64,000 bases of DNA, from contig JAHBXR010000010.1 in NCBI GenBank assembly GCA_019636335.1, positions 150,224-214,223 of the forward strand, read 5' to 3'. Below are positions 44,784 to 52,971 of the stretch, piece by piece. The notes under the pieces are model-generated. The model did no database searches and was not told the origin of the DNA. It worked only from the letters and a program-made list of their open reading frames with translations. Source of the stretch: Pirellulales bacterium. Its GTDB lineage: Bacteria > Planctomycetota > Planctomycetia > Pirellulales > JAEUIK01. Each line of letters opens with the position of its first letter. Positions within the stretch are counted from its first letter, which is position 1. The translations under genes and the position numbers were made by a program.

Positions 44784-46895
44784 TCAAGTCGCTACGTAGC
44801 AGACGAGCGAGCGATCGCTGAGCGTAATGCGTCCGCTGGCGGGAGCCTCGGGGCCATCGATGCCGGGATAGACATCTTTGGGCGATTCTGCCGCCGTGTC
44901 GATGAACAGACGCCAGTTCAAGTTGAAGGCCAGCTTCGGGAAGACGAAATCCTGCGGCATGCGTCCGCCGTGGAAGAAGATCAGAATATCGTTCCCCGAA
45001 CGGCGGCCGGCTTCGGGGCGAGGCGCCCCCAGCAGACATGCCAGGCTATGGCCGACACAGTCCCAGTCGATGTAGTTGCCGTTGGGGCTGTACCAGCCGA
45101 CGTCGGGCAGGGCTCCCGGACCGCGCGGCTCGCCACGCAGGAAGCGCGTGCTGCGAAGCGACGGCTGATTCTTGCGGAACTCGATCAATATCTGCACGAA
45201 GCGGACGAGATCGGCGTTCGCCCCGATCAGGCTCCAATCGAACCACGAGATTTCATTGTCCTGGCAGTACGCGTTATTGTTGCCACGCTGCGTGCGGCGA
45301 CACTCGTCGCCAAACAGCAGCATCGGCACGCCGTTGCTCAGCAGCAGCGAGGCCAGCATGTTGCGAATCTGCCGGGCACGAACCTGCTCGACCCCCTTGC
45401 GTTGCGTGGGGCCTTCGAAACCGTAGTTGTCGCTGTGATTGTTGTTGTCGCCGTCGCGATTGCCTTCGCCGTTGGCCTCGTTGTGCTTGACGGCGTAGCT
45501 CACCAGGTCGTTCAGCGGAAAACCGTCGTGCGACGTGATGAAGTTGATGCTGTGGTAGGGGCGGCGACCGCTCTTTTCGTACAAATCGCTCGAGCCCGCC
45601 AGACGTGTGGCCAGGGCCCCCACCATGTGCGAGTCGCCGCGCCAGAAACGGCGCAGATCGTCGCGGTAATGGCCATTCCACTCGGCCCAACGCATGTTCG
45701 AGAAGGAACCGACCTGGTAGGCCCCGGCCGCATCCCACGCCTCGGCGATGATCTTCGTATCGGCGAGCAGCGGATCTTCGGCAATCGCCTCGACGAGCGG
45801 GGGATTCGGCACCAGCTCGCCGCTGCGATTGCGATTCAAGATCGAAGCCAGGTCGAAGCGGAACCCGTCGATGTGATAGTTCAGCACCCAGTGGCGGAGG
45901 CTGTGGAAGATCATCTCGCGGACGATCGGGTGATTGCCGTTCACCGTGTTGCCGCAGCCCGAGAAATTGCGGTAACGACCGCCGCCGTTCTCGAGCATGT
46001 AGTAGACGCGGTTTTCGAGCCCCTTGAACGACAGCGTCGGGCCGAGTTCGTTGCCTTCGGCCGTGTGGTTGTAGACGACATCGAGAATCACCTCGATGCC
46101 GGCCTGGTGCAACGCTCGCACCATCTGCTTGAACTCGTTGACCTGCGCGCCGGGCGTCTTGCTCGCCGCGTACCCACGGTGCGGCGAGAAGAAGGCCATC
46201 GGGTCGTAGCCCCAGTAGTTGGGACGATCGTCCTGATGACCCCAGCAGTTGTAGATCGGAAACTCGTGTACCGGCATCAATTCGACCGCCGTGACGCCGA
46301 GCGACTTGAGGTACGGAATCTTGTCGATCACGCCCAGGTACGTGCCCGGCTGATCGACTTCGCTCGACGGCGAGGCCGTAAAACCGCGCACGTGCATCTC
46401 GTAGATGATCGTCTCCGAAAGGCTGCGTCGCAGGTGGCGATCTCCCTGCCAGTCGAACGATTCATCAACCACGACGCACTTGGGCGGTCGAATCACACGA
46501 TCGTCGGCCGGCAGAAATTCGCCGGCGAGCGCGCGTGCGTAGGGATCAATCAAACGCGCGCGCCCGTCGAAGCGGTGCCCGCGATCGGGATCGAACGGCC
46601 CGTCGGCTTGCAGGTGATAGAGTTGGCCGGCGCCGATGCCTGGGACGAACACGCTCCAGATATCTCCCCAACGATCGGTCTGGGGATCGAACTGAATGAT
46701 GTCGACCGGCTCGCGGTCGTCGACGTGATCGTAGAGCAGCACCCGCATCGCCGTGGCCGAACGGCTGAAGACGACGAACTGCACTCCACCATCGTGCAAG
46801 AGCGGCCCATAGGGCAGCGGATGATTGAATTGCAGGGCTGGGTGCGCCAGGGGCATGCCAAGGAACTCAGACGGTCTCAAGATGCTCGTTGCCAT
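44784..46895 (-). CDS. glgX: glycogen debranching enzyme
   Basis: This GH13 isoamylase-type enzyme of about 703 residues hydrolyses alpha-1,6 branches of glycogen. A CBM48-like N-terminal domain comes first, then the GH13 barrel with nucleophile D348 in GFRFDLASI, acid/base E385 in AEAWDAAG and the third acid in ITSHDGFP. The ATG at 46895 (MATSIL) is chosen over a start 15 bases upstream. No glgA, glgB or glgC is in the window. Confidence 0.93.
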   Translation of the reverse strand: MATSILRPSEFLGMPLAHPALQFNHPLPYGPLLHDGGVQFVVFSRSATAMRVLLYDHVDDREPVDIIQFDPQTDRWGDIWSVFVPGIGAGQLYHLQADGPFDPDRGHRFDGRARLIDPYARALAGEFLPADDRVIRPPKCVVVDESFDWQGDRHLRRSLSETIIYEMHVRGFTASPSSEVDQPGTYLGVIDKIPYLKSLGVTAVELMPVHEFPIYNCWGHQDDRPNYWGYDPMAFFSPHRGYAASKTPGAQVNEFKQMVRALHQAGIEVILDVVYNHTAEGNELGPTLSFKGLENRVYYMLENGGGRYRNFSGCGNTVNGNHPIVREMIFHSLRHWVLNYHIDGFRFDLASILNRNRSGELVPNPPLVEAIAEDPLLADTKIIAEAWDAAGAYQVGSFSNMRWAEWNGHYRDDLRRFWRGDSHMVGALATRLAGSSDLYEKSGRRPYHSINFITSHDGFPLNDLVSYAVKHNEANGEGNRDGDNNNHSDNYGFEGPTQRKGVEQVRARQIRNMLASLLLSNGVPMLLFGDECRRTQRGNNNAYCQDNEISWFDWSLIGANADLVRFVQILIEFRKNQPSLRSTRFLRGEPRGPGALPDVGWYSPNGNYIDWDCVGHSLACLLGAPRPEAGRRSGNDILIFFHGGRMPQDFVFPKLAFNLNWRLFIDTAAESPKDVYPGIDGPEAPASGRITLSDRSLVCYVAT

Positions 46896-47063
46896 GAGCA
46901 AGAATACCACCCCCTGGCGCGCGAAGCGCCGGCTTCGCGCGGGAAAGGCAGCCTTTTTCCCGTGTGAAGTTCGCGCCCTGCGGGGCGTGTAGGAAGTGCA
47001 GATCAGGCGAAATCGGCCAATGCGCGCGAGGCTGCCGCATCGAGCGGTTCGCGGCGCGGACCA

Positions 47064-47822
47064 CTACTGGCCTTCGACGCGAAACGTCTTGTGGCAGCCG
47101 CTGCAGCTCTTGTCCAGATCCCCCAAAGCGGCCTTGGCCGCATCTTGATCTCCCGCTTTTGCCGCGGCATTGATGCGACCCGCCGAATCGCGCATGGCAA
47201 TGCTGTAGTCGTACCATTGGGGCAATTGGGCTTCGTCCTTGACCTCGTGCGTGTCGTATTGTGTCGCCTGCGCGATCGCCGCCAACAGGGCGGCATAGCG
47301 GGCCGTATCGTTCGCCTGCATCGCAAAACGACTGCCGGTCACGTTGCGACGCAGTCGGCTGTTGACGAACGTGACCTGCTTCATCAGGGCTCCCAGACTG
47401 GCGACCTTGCCCCAGGCCGGCGGATCGCTCTTCTCGCTACTACCAGCAAGGACGGACTGCACCCCCGCTAGGGCAGGCTGCGCCTCGTCGAGCGACTTGG
47501 CGGCGGCCAGCTTCTGCGCCGCGGGCACGAGCGCCGGCGCCACGTTCTTGAGCGGGTGATCGGTGTCGTGCCAGGCCAGCACCAGTCCCAGGGCAGCCAG
47601 CGTGTTCGCCTCTCGCTTGACGCGCGTCTGCTTGACTTCAAAGTCGTCGGCCGAGCTTAGGGCTTCTTCGAGATCTTTGATCGAGGCGTTCACCTGCGCG
47701 ATCAAGTCCTCGGCCGGGGCATAGGTCGAAGTTGCCGGAGCCGCCGGAGGATCGGCCGCCCACACCACGGCCCCAGCCGCGCCAAGCACCAACATCGTGG
47801 CCACGACCGCGCCAACTCGCAT
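47064..47822 (-). CDS. exported cytochrome c, c'/c-556-like
   Basis: The 252-residue protein has a signal peptide (MRVGAVVATMLVLGAAGAVV) and a single haem motif CSGCH (C240-H244) close to the C-terminus, followed by KTF, the arrangement of cytochrome c'-type four-helix proteins. The region between is helical and alanine-rich. It would act in periplasmic electron transfer or gas binding. The longer frame upstream lacks features. It is divergent from purM. Confidence 0.78.
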   Translation of the reverse strand: MRVGAVVATMLVLGAAGAVVWAADPPAAPATSTYAPAEDLIAQVNASIKDLEEALSSADDFEVKQTRVKREANTLAALGLVLAWHDTDHPLKNVAPALVPAAQKLAAAKSLDEAQPALAGVQSVLAGSSEKSDPPAWGKVASLGALMKQVTFVNSRLRRNVTGSRFAMQANDTARYAALLAAIAQATQYDTHEVKDEAQLPQWYDYSIAMRDSAGRINAAAKAGDQDAAKAALGDLDKSCSGCHKTFRVEGQ

Positions 47823-48015
47823 CGACACCGATTTCACAGACGAGTCTCCCAAGAAGAAGGAACCATGCTCTGCCGAACTATCGGGTCGGAGGAAAGCACG
47901 ACCCAGGCAACACAAGTTTCGCAGCCCCGACGACGCGCCGCAAGCGAACTCCCCTTCGCCCCGAAGGGCAGACCAAGGGTAGCCCCGAGCAACACCCGGG
48001 GTATCGGGCCCCACT

Positions 48016-48036
48016 GCCCACTGACCACTGACCACT
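48016..48036. repeat. gaccact heptad repeat
   Basis: GCCCACT at 48016-48022 and GACCACT at 48023-48029 and 48030-48036 form three consecutive 7-bp units, followed by a T-run. The same heptad appears at 7716-7736 and, reversed, at 11059-11079. Confidence 0.85.
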
Positions 48037-48067
48037 TTTTGTTACCCCCGCGGGGCCGTCCGGTGCG

Positions 48068-48097
48068 TTGACAATCGAAGGGCGCGCTTCCTAGAAT
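48068..48097 (+). promoter_or_regulatory. sigma-70 promoter of purM
   Basis: TTGACA at 48068-48073, 18-base spacer, TAGAAT at 48092-48097; the ATG follows 36 bases later with CAGGAGG in between. It is the best consensus promoter in the window. Confidence 0.75.
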
Positions 48098-48133
48098 CGC
48101 GTTCCACTTCGCAGCAGGAGGCGGTCAAAGCCA

Positions 48134-49198
48134 ATGGCGAAATTGACTTACAAGGACGCCGGGGTCGATCTCGACGTCTATCGCCAGTCGATGGCCCGGC
48201 TGCCTGCCTTGCTCCGTCGCACCCATACGCCCCGCGTGCTGCCGCTGGATGGTGGCTTTGCCGGGCTATTTCAGCTCGACTTCGCTAGCTCGCTCTTTGC
48301 GCGGCGCTACGAAGATCCCGTCCTCGTCTCCTGCACGGACGGCGTCGGCACGAAGCTCAAGGTGGCTCAGCTCTGCGGCCGGCACGATACGGTCGGCATC
48401 GATCTCGTGGCGATGAGCATCAACGACGCTCTCTGTTGCGGGGCCGAACCCCTCTTCTTTCTCGATTATGTCGCCATGTCACACGACGACCCGACGCTGC
48501 TCGAACAAATCGTCTCGGGCATCAGCCAGGGGTGCGTCGAGGCCGACTGTGCGCTGCTTGGCGGCGAGACCGCCATCATGCCCGACCTGTACTCCCGCGG
48601 CGATTACGACCTGGCCGGCTTCTGCGTCGGCGTGGTCGATCGTCGCCGCGTCATCGATGGACGGGCCATCGCGGCCGAGGACGTGCTGATCGGCGTGGCG
48701 TCGTCGGGCCTGCACTCGAACGGCTACAGCCTGGCGCGGAAGATCGTCTTCGAGGCAGCCGGCCTCGCCGTGGAAGATCCTATCGAAGAACTCGGCGCCA
48801 CCGTCGGCGAAACGCTCATCACCCCCACGCGCATTTACGCGCGTGCCGTCCGCGCCGTGTTGAACCACTATCGCGTGAAGTCGGTCGTCCACGGTCTGGC
48901 GCACATCACCGGCGGCGGGTTATTTGAAAATCTCGAACGCATCCTGCCCGCGGGGATCCGCGCGGTGATCGAGCGCGGCAGTTGGACAATTCAGCCCGTC
49001 TTCCCCTGGCTGCAGCGGCTGGGCGAAGTGCCCGACGAGGAAATGGCCCAGGTGTTCAACATGGGTGTGGGGCTGGTCTTTGTCGTCAGCCCTTATTACG
49101 CCGAGAGCATCCGCCACCAGTTGGCCGACTTCGGCCTGGAAAGCTGGACGATCGGCCAGGTGCATTCCGGCGAGCGCGGCGTCGCGTGGCGCAGCTAA
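48134..49198 (+). CDS. purM: phosphoribosylformylglycinamidine cyclo-ligase
   Basis: PurM makes aminoimidazole ribotide in purine synthesis, using ATP, and acts in the cytoplasm. The 354-residue length fits. Visible features are the N-terminal [11 protein letters not shown], the [10 protein letters not shown] segment and [11 protein letters not shown] of the second domain. A CAGGAGG site precedes the ATG. No other pur gene is nearby. A small hairpin follows the stop. Confidence 0.95.
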   Translation: MAKLTYKDAGVDLDVYRQSMARLPALLRRTHTPRVLPLDGGFAGLFQLDFASSLFARRYEDPVLVSCTDGVGTKLKVAQLCGRHDTVGIDLVAMSINDALCCGAEPLFFLDYVAMSHDDPTLLEQIVSGISQGCVEADCALLGGETAIMPDLYSRGDYDLAGFCVGVVDRRRVIDGRAIAAEDVLIGVASSGLHSNGYSLARKIVFEAAGLAVEDPIEELGATVGETLITPTRIYARAVRAVLNHYRVKSVVHGLAHITGGGLFENLERILPAGIRAVIERGSWTIQPVFPWLQRLGEVPDEEMAQVFNMGVGLVFVVSPYYAESIRHQLADFGLESWTIGQVHSGERGVAWRS

Positions 49199-49237
49199 AC
49201 GCGCCGATTTGCTGATTAGATTTTCATTTCAGGGTGC

Positions 49238-49267
49238 CATGGCCTCACGGTACTCCGGGTGGCCATG
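49238..49267 (+). repeat. 3'-flank hairpin, copy 1
   Basis: CATGGCC (49238-49244) pairs with GGCCATG (49261-49267) around TCACGGTACTCCGGGT. A related hairpin lies after the 55755 stop with a different but still complementary stem. Confidence 0.75.
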
Positions 49268-49339
49268 CGTTCGAGCGTCGATCACATGCCCACCCCGCGT
49301 ACGGTGAGGGCATGGCACACGCACCGCTGCCGTCGTCGA

Positions 49340-51310
49340 TTACGGCCGATTCATGGCCGTCGATGCCGCGGGACCAGCCCCCTTCGATGGGCCCGCCTCT
49401 TCCAGCGCCGCGAGCAATTTGTTCGTCGTGTAGGTGTCGCGTAACACGATGGGGCTGTTAGGACGTCCGGCCGGGAAGATCGCCAGCACGGGCACCTGCT
49501 TGCTGCCGAGTTGCGTCAGCATCTCAGTGACTTCCGGCGCCTGGTGCGTCCAGTCGGCCTGCAACGGCACGATCTGATTCGTGTCAACGACCTTGCGTAC
49601 CTCGTCGGTGCTGAGCACGGTGGCCTCGAGCGTCTTGCACACCAGGCACCAATCGGCGGTGAAGTCGACCAGCACCGTTTTATTCTCGCTTACGAGGCGG
49701 TCGAAGTTGGCCCGCGTGAAGGGTTGCCAGGCGAGCCCGGCGTGGTTGCTGGCGACAGGCACCATGCCTTCCGAGCCGACCCGGGCCGCAATCTCACGAT
49801 CGACCGTCAGGGCGAAACGGCCGCGCATCTCTTCACCCAGCCAGGTGAAGGACAGAAACGCCACGACGCTGACCACGGCCACGGCCTCGGCCCAGGCTCG
49901 CACGCGCGCGGGCAGCGGTGCATAGCCCGGCGTACGGCCGATCCACCAGCAGGCCAGCCAGATGCCCATCAGCAGGGCGAACGTCGGCACCATGTACCAG
50001 GTTTGAATGAACGAGAACAAGTAGACGAGCGTGGCCAGCAGCACGAAGCCCATCAGTTGTTTGAACGTATCCATCCACGCGCCTGGCTTGGGCAGCCAGC
50101 GGATGAACCGTGGAAACATCCCGATCAGCAGGTAGGGACTGGCCATGCCCAGCGCCACGCTGGCGAACACCGCGTAAGTCAGGTAGGCCGGCTGCCGAAT
50201 CGCCCAGGCCAGGGCCGTGCCGAGAAAGGGTCCCGTGCAGGGCGTGGCTAGAACCGTCGTGATGGCCCCCTTGGTGAATGCGCCGAAGGCCCCTTCTTGC
50301 GACGAAAGCTCATGGGCCTTCGTGCCCCCCGCAAAGCCGGGGATGGGAATCTCCCATACTCCCAAGAAGCTCAGAGCCATCGCGAACACAACCCCCGCCA
50401 GCACCACGTTGAACTCGGGCAGCGTGAACAACTGCCCCCAGCCGAAGCCGGCGAAGACAGCCAGCGAGGCGAGAATCATGAACACCGACAGCAGACCCAG
50501 CGAGTACCAGACGTTGAGCAGCAAGACCTTCGAGCGTTGATGGTGGCTCTGCTCGACGAAGGCCAAAATCTTCAGCCCGATCACCGGCAGCACGCAGGGC
50601 ATGAGATTCAACAGCATGCCGCCGGCGAGACCGGCGCACAGGGCGAGCCAGATCGGCATGTTCGCCAGTTCATCATCGCCGACGATCTGGAGTTGATTCG
50701 GATCGAAGGTCGGCGCCGCAGGCCCCACAGGTGGCATGCCGATCGAGGCGCCGTCGGCAGCGACCGCGTCGGGAGCTTCCTCCTCGACCTCGACACCATC
50801 TCCCAGCACGGCCGTGAAGGAATAGTTCTTCGGCGGCAGGCATGACTCGTCGTTGCATGCCTGCACATTGATTTTTCCGTTGATCGTCAGGGCCCGCGGA
50901 TCGATGCCATTGGCGAACTCGATCGGCGCCCACCAGGTGACCTCTTCCGTGTGCTCCTCGATCACCAGGTCGCCGTAGAGATCTGGCTCGGTCCGCTTCT
51001 CTGGAGCCGGCGAGGCACGGAACTCCGCGTCAACCAGGTAGGCATCGGACGGAGCCAGCGTGATCTTCGTCGGAAGCGGGCCCCCCTTCTTCTGCGTGAT
51101 CGAGTAGATGTGCCACGGCTCGGCGATCTTGGCCGTGATGAACAGTTTGGCCGGTTGATCGGCCGTCGCGGCGGTGAACTGCGCCGAGACCTTGATGGGA
51201 GACTCTTCCTCTCCCGGAAATTGATAGGCCAGCAGCGGCGAAGGAAGCAGGCTGGCCAGGGCCAAGACACCCAAGCTCCACACCAGGGCGAAAGGTACGA
51301 ATCGTCGCAT
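49340..51310 (-). CDS. DsbD-like thiol:disulfide interchange protein
   Basis: The 656-residue protein has a signal peptide, an N-terminal DsbD-alpha-like domain (NVQACNDESCLPP with a cysteine pair near residue 150), a central membrane domain of about eight helices, and a C-terminal thioredoxin domain with CLVC (about 554-557, in TADWCLVCKTL). It would carry electrons from cytoplasmic thioredoxin to the exterior. The central domain lines up with CcdA/DsbD-beta. The ATG at 51310 (MRRFVPF) is chosen over one 51 bases upstream. Confidence 0.88.
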   Translation of the reverse strand: MRRFVPFALVWSLGVLALASLLPSPLLAYQFPGEEESPIKVSAQFTAATADQPAKLFITAKIAEPWHIYSITQKKGGPLPTKITLAPSDAYLVDAEFRASPAPEKRTEPDLYGDLVIEEHTEEVTWWAPIEFANGIDPRALTINGKINVQACNDESCLPPKNYSFTAVLGDGVEVEEEAPDAVAADGASIGMPPVGPAAPTFDPNQLQIVGDDELANMPIWLALCAGLAGGMLLNLMPCVLPVIGLKILAFVEQSHHQRSKVLLLNVWYSLGLLSVFMILASLAVFAGFGWGQLFTLPEFNVVLAGVVFAMALSFLGVWEIPIPGFAGGTKAHELSSQEGAFGAFTKGAITTVLATPCTGPFLGTALAWAIRQPAYLTYAVFASVALGMASPYLLIGMFPRFIRWLPKPGAWMDTFKQLMGFVLLATLVYLFSFIQTWYMVPTFALLMGIWLACWWIGRTPGYAPLPARVRAWAEAVAVVSVVAFLSFTWLGEEMRGRFALTVDREIAARVGSEGMVPVASNHAGLAWQPFTRANFDRLVSENKTVLVDFTADWCLVCKTLEATVLSTDEVRKVVDTNQIVPLQADWTHQAPEVTEMLTQLGSKQVPVLAIFPAGRPNSPIVLRDTYTTNKLLAALEEAGPSKGAGPAASTAMNRP

Positions 51311-51574
51311 GGATCCCAAATCCCCTAGGTTCGAGCTCGATCTGGCCTCGCCAAACGGCAAATTCTGCCGCCCTATTCTATTTCTACTCTCGGCAGACGG
51401 TCAACGCTGCGCGGGCGCAGCGAACTGCTTCCGCGGTAATGAGTTCGGCATCATCCCTTCGCGCAAGCTCGACACGTCGTCCGGACGCCACAATCCCGCG
51501 CGGATCAACTCATATATCGGCAGGCGAAACGTCAACTTCGGCGGTTATACGTAATCGCAAGCCGATCGGTTCAC

Positions 51575-52636
51575 CTAGCTTACGACTGGCCGTTGCAAGG
51601 ATTGCACCGCTAGCGCCGCGACTGGCGCAGCGTCGACTTGCGCTAGTCTCGTCAGGCGCCCCAGGAAGTGATCCAGGCGAGCTAGCACTCGAGGCCGATC
51701 GTCGAACGTCTGCCCCTCGACATAAAGCCACCGTAGCCAGTGAACGCCAGCGAGCAAAACGCCACTCGCGTCGTAGGCGGCTACCAGCTCGGACTCGTCG
51801 TGCGAGAGGGGACGCACCTGTTGATAGGCCGCCAGTCCTGCCCGCCACTTCGGCAGATCATCGACCGCCATGCTGCCCAACAGTCGCGCCACGTCGGTCG
51901 CGACGCTATCGACCCGCATCGCCCCGAAATCGACGATCCCCGTCACGTGCTCCCCCTCGAAGAGGACGTTTTCGTGCCAGATATCGCGCAGGCAGGGGGC
52001 CAGCGGCACCGATCGTTCGCGGACTTGCTGTAACGTCGGGCGAACCCGGGGCAGGGGGGCCTTCAACGCCGCCACGATGCCTCGGGCGCGTTCCACAAGC
52101 TCCGGCCAGTCGTGGTCCGCGATGGCCGCCGAAAGCTGGTCGAGTTCTTCGGCCGCGAGCTTGCTCGCCTGTTCAAGTCGAGCAGCAATGCCCGGCGCGG
52201 GGCCGATCCGAGGCGCATTCGTCGGAAAATCGGCCACCGCGATGTGGAATCTCGCCAAGGCTGCGAGCGCTGCTTCCAGTCGCTCGACGGTCGGCTGGGC
52301 GGCAAAATCGCTACGGCCCGGTAGCCACGGGGCGAGCTCCCATAGGTGCCCGTCCCGCTCGACAATCGTTTCCCCCCGCGACGTCGCTAGGGGAACGGGC
52401 AGGAAATCGATGCCCCGACCGGCGGCATGCGTCAGCACGGCGTGGATCCAGTCGAGCCGCCGCCGCGTGGGATGTTCGCGCGGCCAGCGCCGCAGGCAAA
52501 GCACCGCCACGGGGGTCCGCACGCGCCAAAAGACCGCCCCGCTCAGGCCCCCCGCCTGCCCGAGGAACTCAACCCGCGCGCCCCTTGCGAGCGGGGAGTA
52601 CGCGTCGAGAACGGGGGAGGGATCGGGTAGCTTCAT
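51575..52636 (-). CDS. aminoglycoside phosphotransferase-like kinase
   Basis: A single-domain protein kinase-like fold of 353 residues. The catalytic loop reads LRDIWHENVLF and the metal-binding loop IVDFGAMRVD. The usual HGD of APH proteins is replaced by RDI, as in some homoserine-kinase-type members. The substrate is unknown and need not be an antibiotic. ATG 52636 is chosen (MKLPDPSP). Confidence 0.8.
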   Translation of the reverse strand: MKLPDPSPVLDAYSPLARGARVEFLGQAGGLSGAVFWRVRTPVAVLCLRRWPREHPTRRRLDWIHAVLTHAAGRGIDFLPVPLATSRGETIVERDGHLWELAPWLPGRSDFAAQPTVERLEAALAALARFHIAVADFPTNAPRIGPAPGIAARLEQASKLAAEELDQLSAAIADHDWPELVERARGIVAALKAPLPRVRPTLQQVRERSVPLAPCLRDIWHENVLFEGEHVTGIVDFGAMRVDSVATDVARLLGSMAVDDLPKWRAGLAAYQQVRPLSHDESELVAAYDASGVLLAGVHWLRWLYVEGQTFDDRPRVLARLDHFLGRLTRLAQVDAAPVAALAVQSLQRPVVS

Positions 52637-52750
52637 GACGCGCGTCGCCTGTAACGGCGTTCCCCCCTGGCGGTTCCGATCGTGCGGGTCGTGCAGGGGA
52701 GAACGACCGCGCAGGGGCGGAGACACCACAGGTATACAACCAGAGACTGT

Positions 52751-52799
52751 TAAACCTTGCGCGCTTCCGTCTCGTATAGTTTACGAGACTATAGGTTTA
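52751..52799. promoter_or_regulatory. nested inverted repeats upstream of the large metalloprotease
   Basis: GTCTCGTA (52769-52776) pairs with TACGAGAC (52782-52789) across TAGTT, and an outer TAAACCT (52751-52757) pairs with AGGTTTA (52793-52799). The nested symmetry in an AT-rich patch, in the divergent gap, suggests an operator or a cruciform. Confidence 0.55.
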
Positions 52800-52971
52800 C
52801 CCCCAGCACGCCCAAACCACCCGGCCGGTCGAACGTGGCGTTTTGGCTACATCGACGCGGTAATTTGCGAAGTATTTGCGGGCGTGCTAGTTTCAAGGTT
52901 CCTCGGGGCGTGGTCGCCTGGCTGAGCCTGGACCGCGCACCCCAACGCTCCCCACCTGCGAGACTCGACTG

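Noticed and set aside
44970..46967. 665-codon plus-strand frame over glgX
   Set aside because: The opposite strand has complete GH13 catalytic residues; this frame has none.
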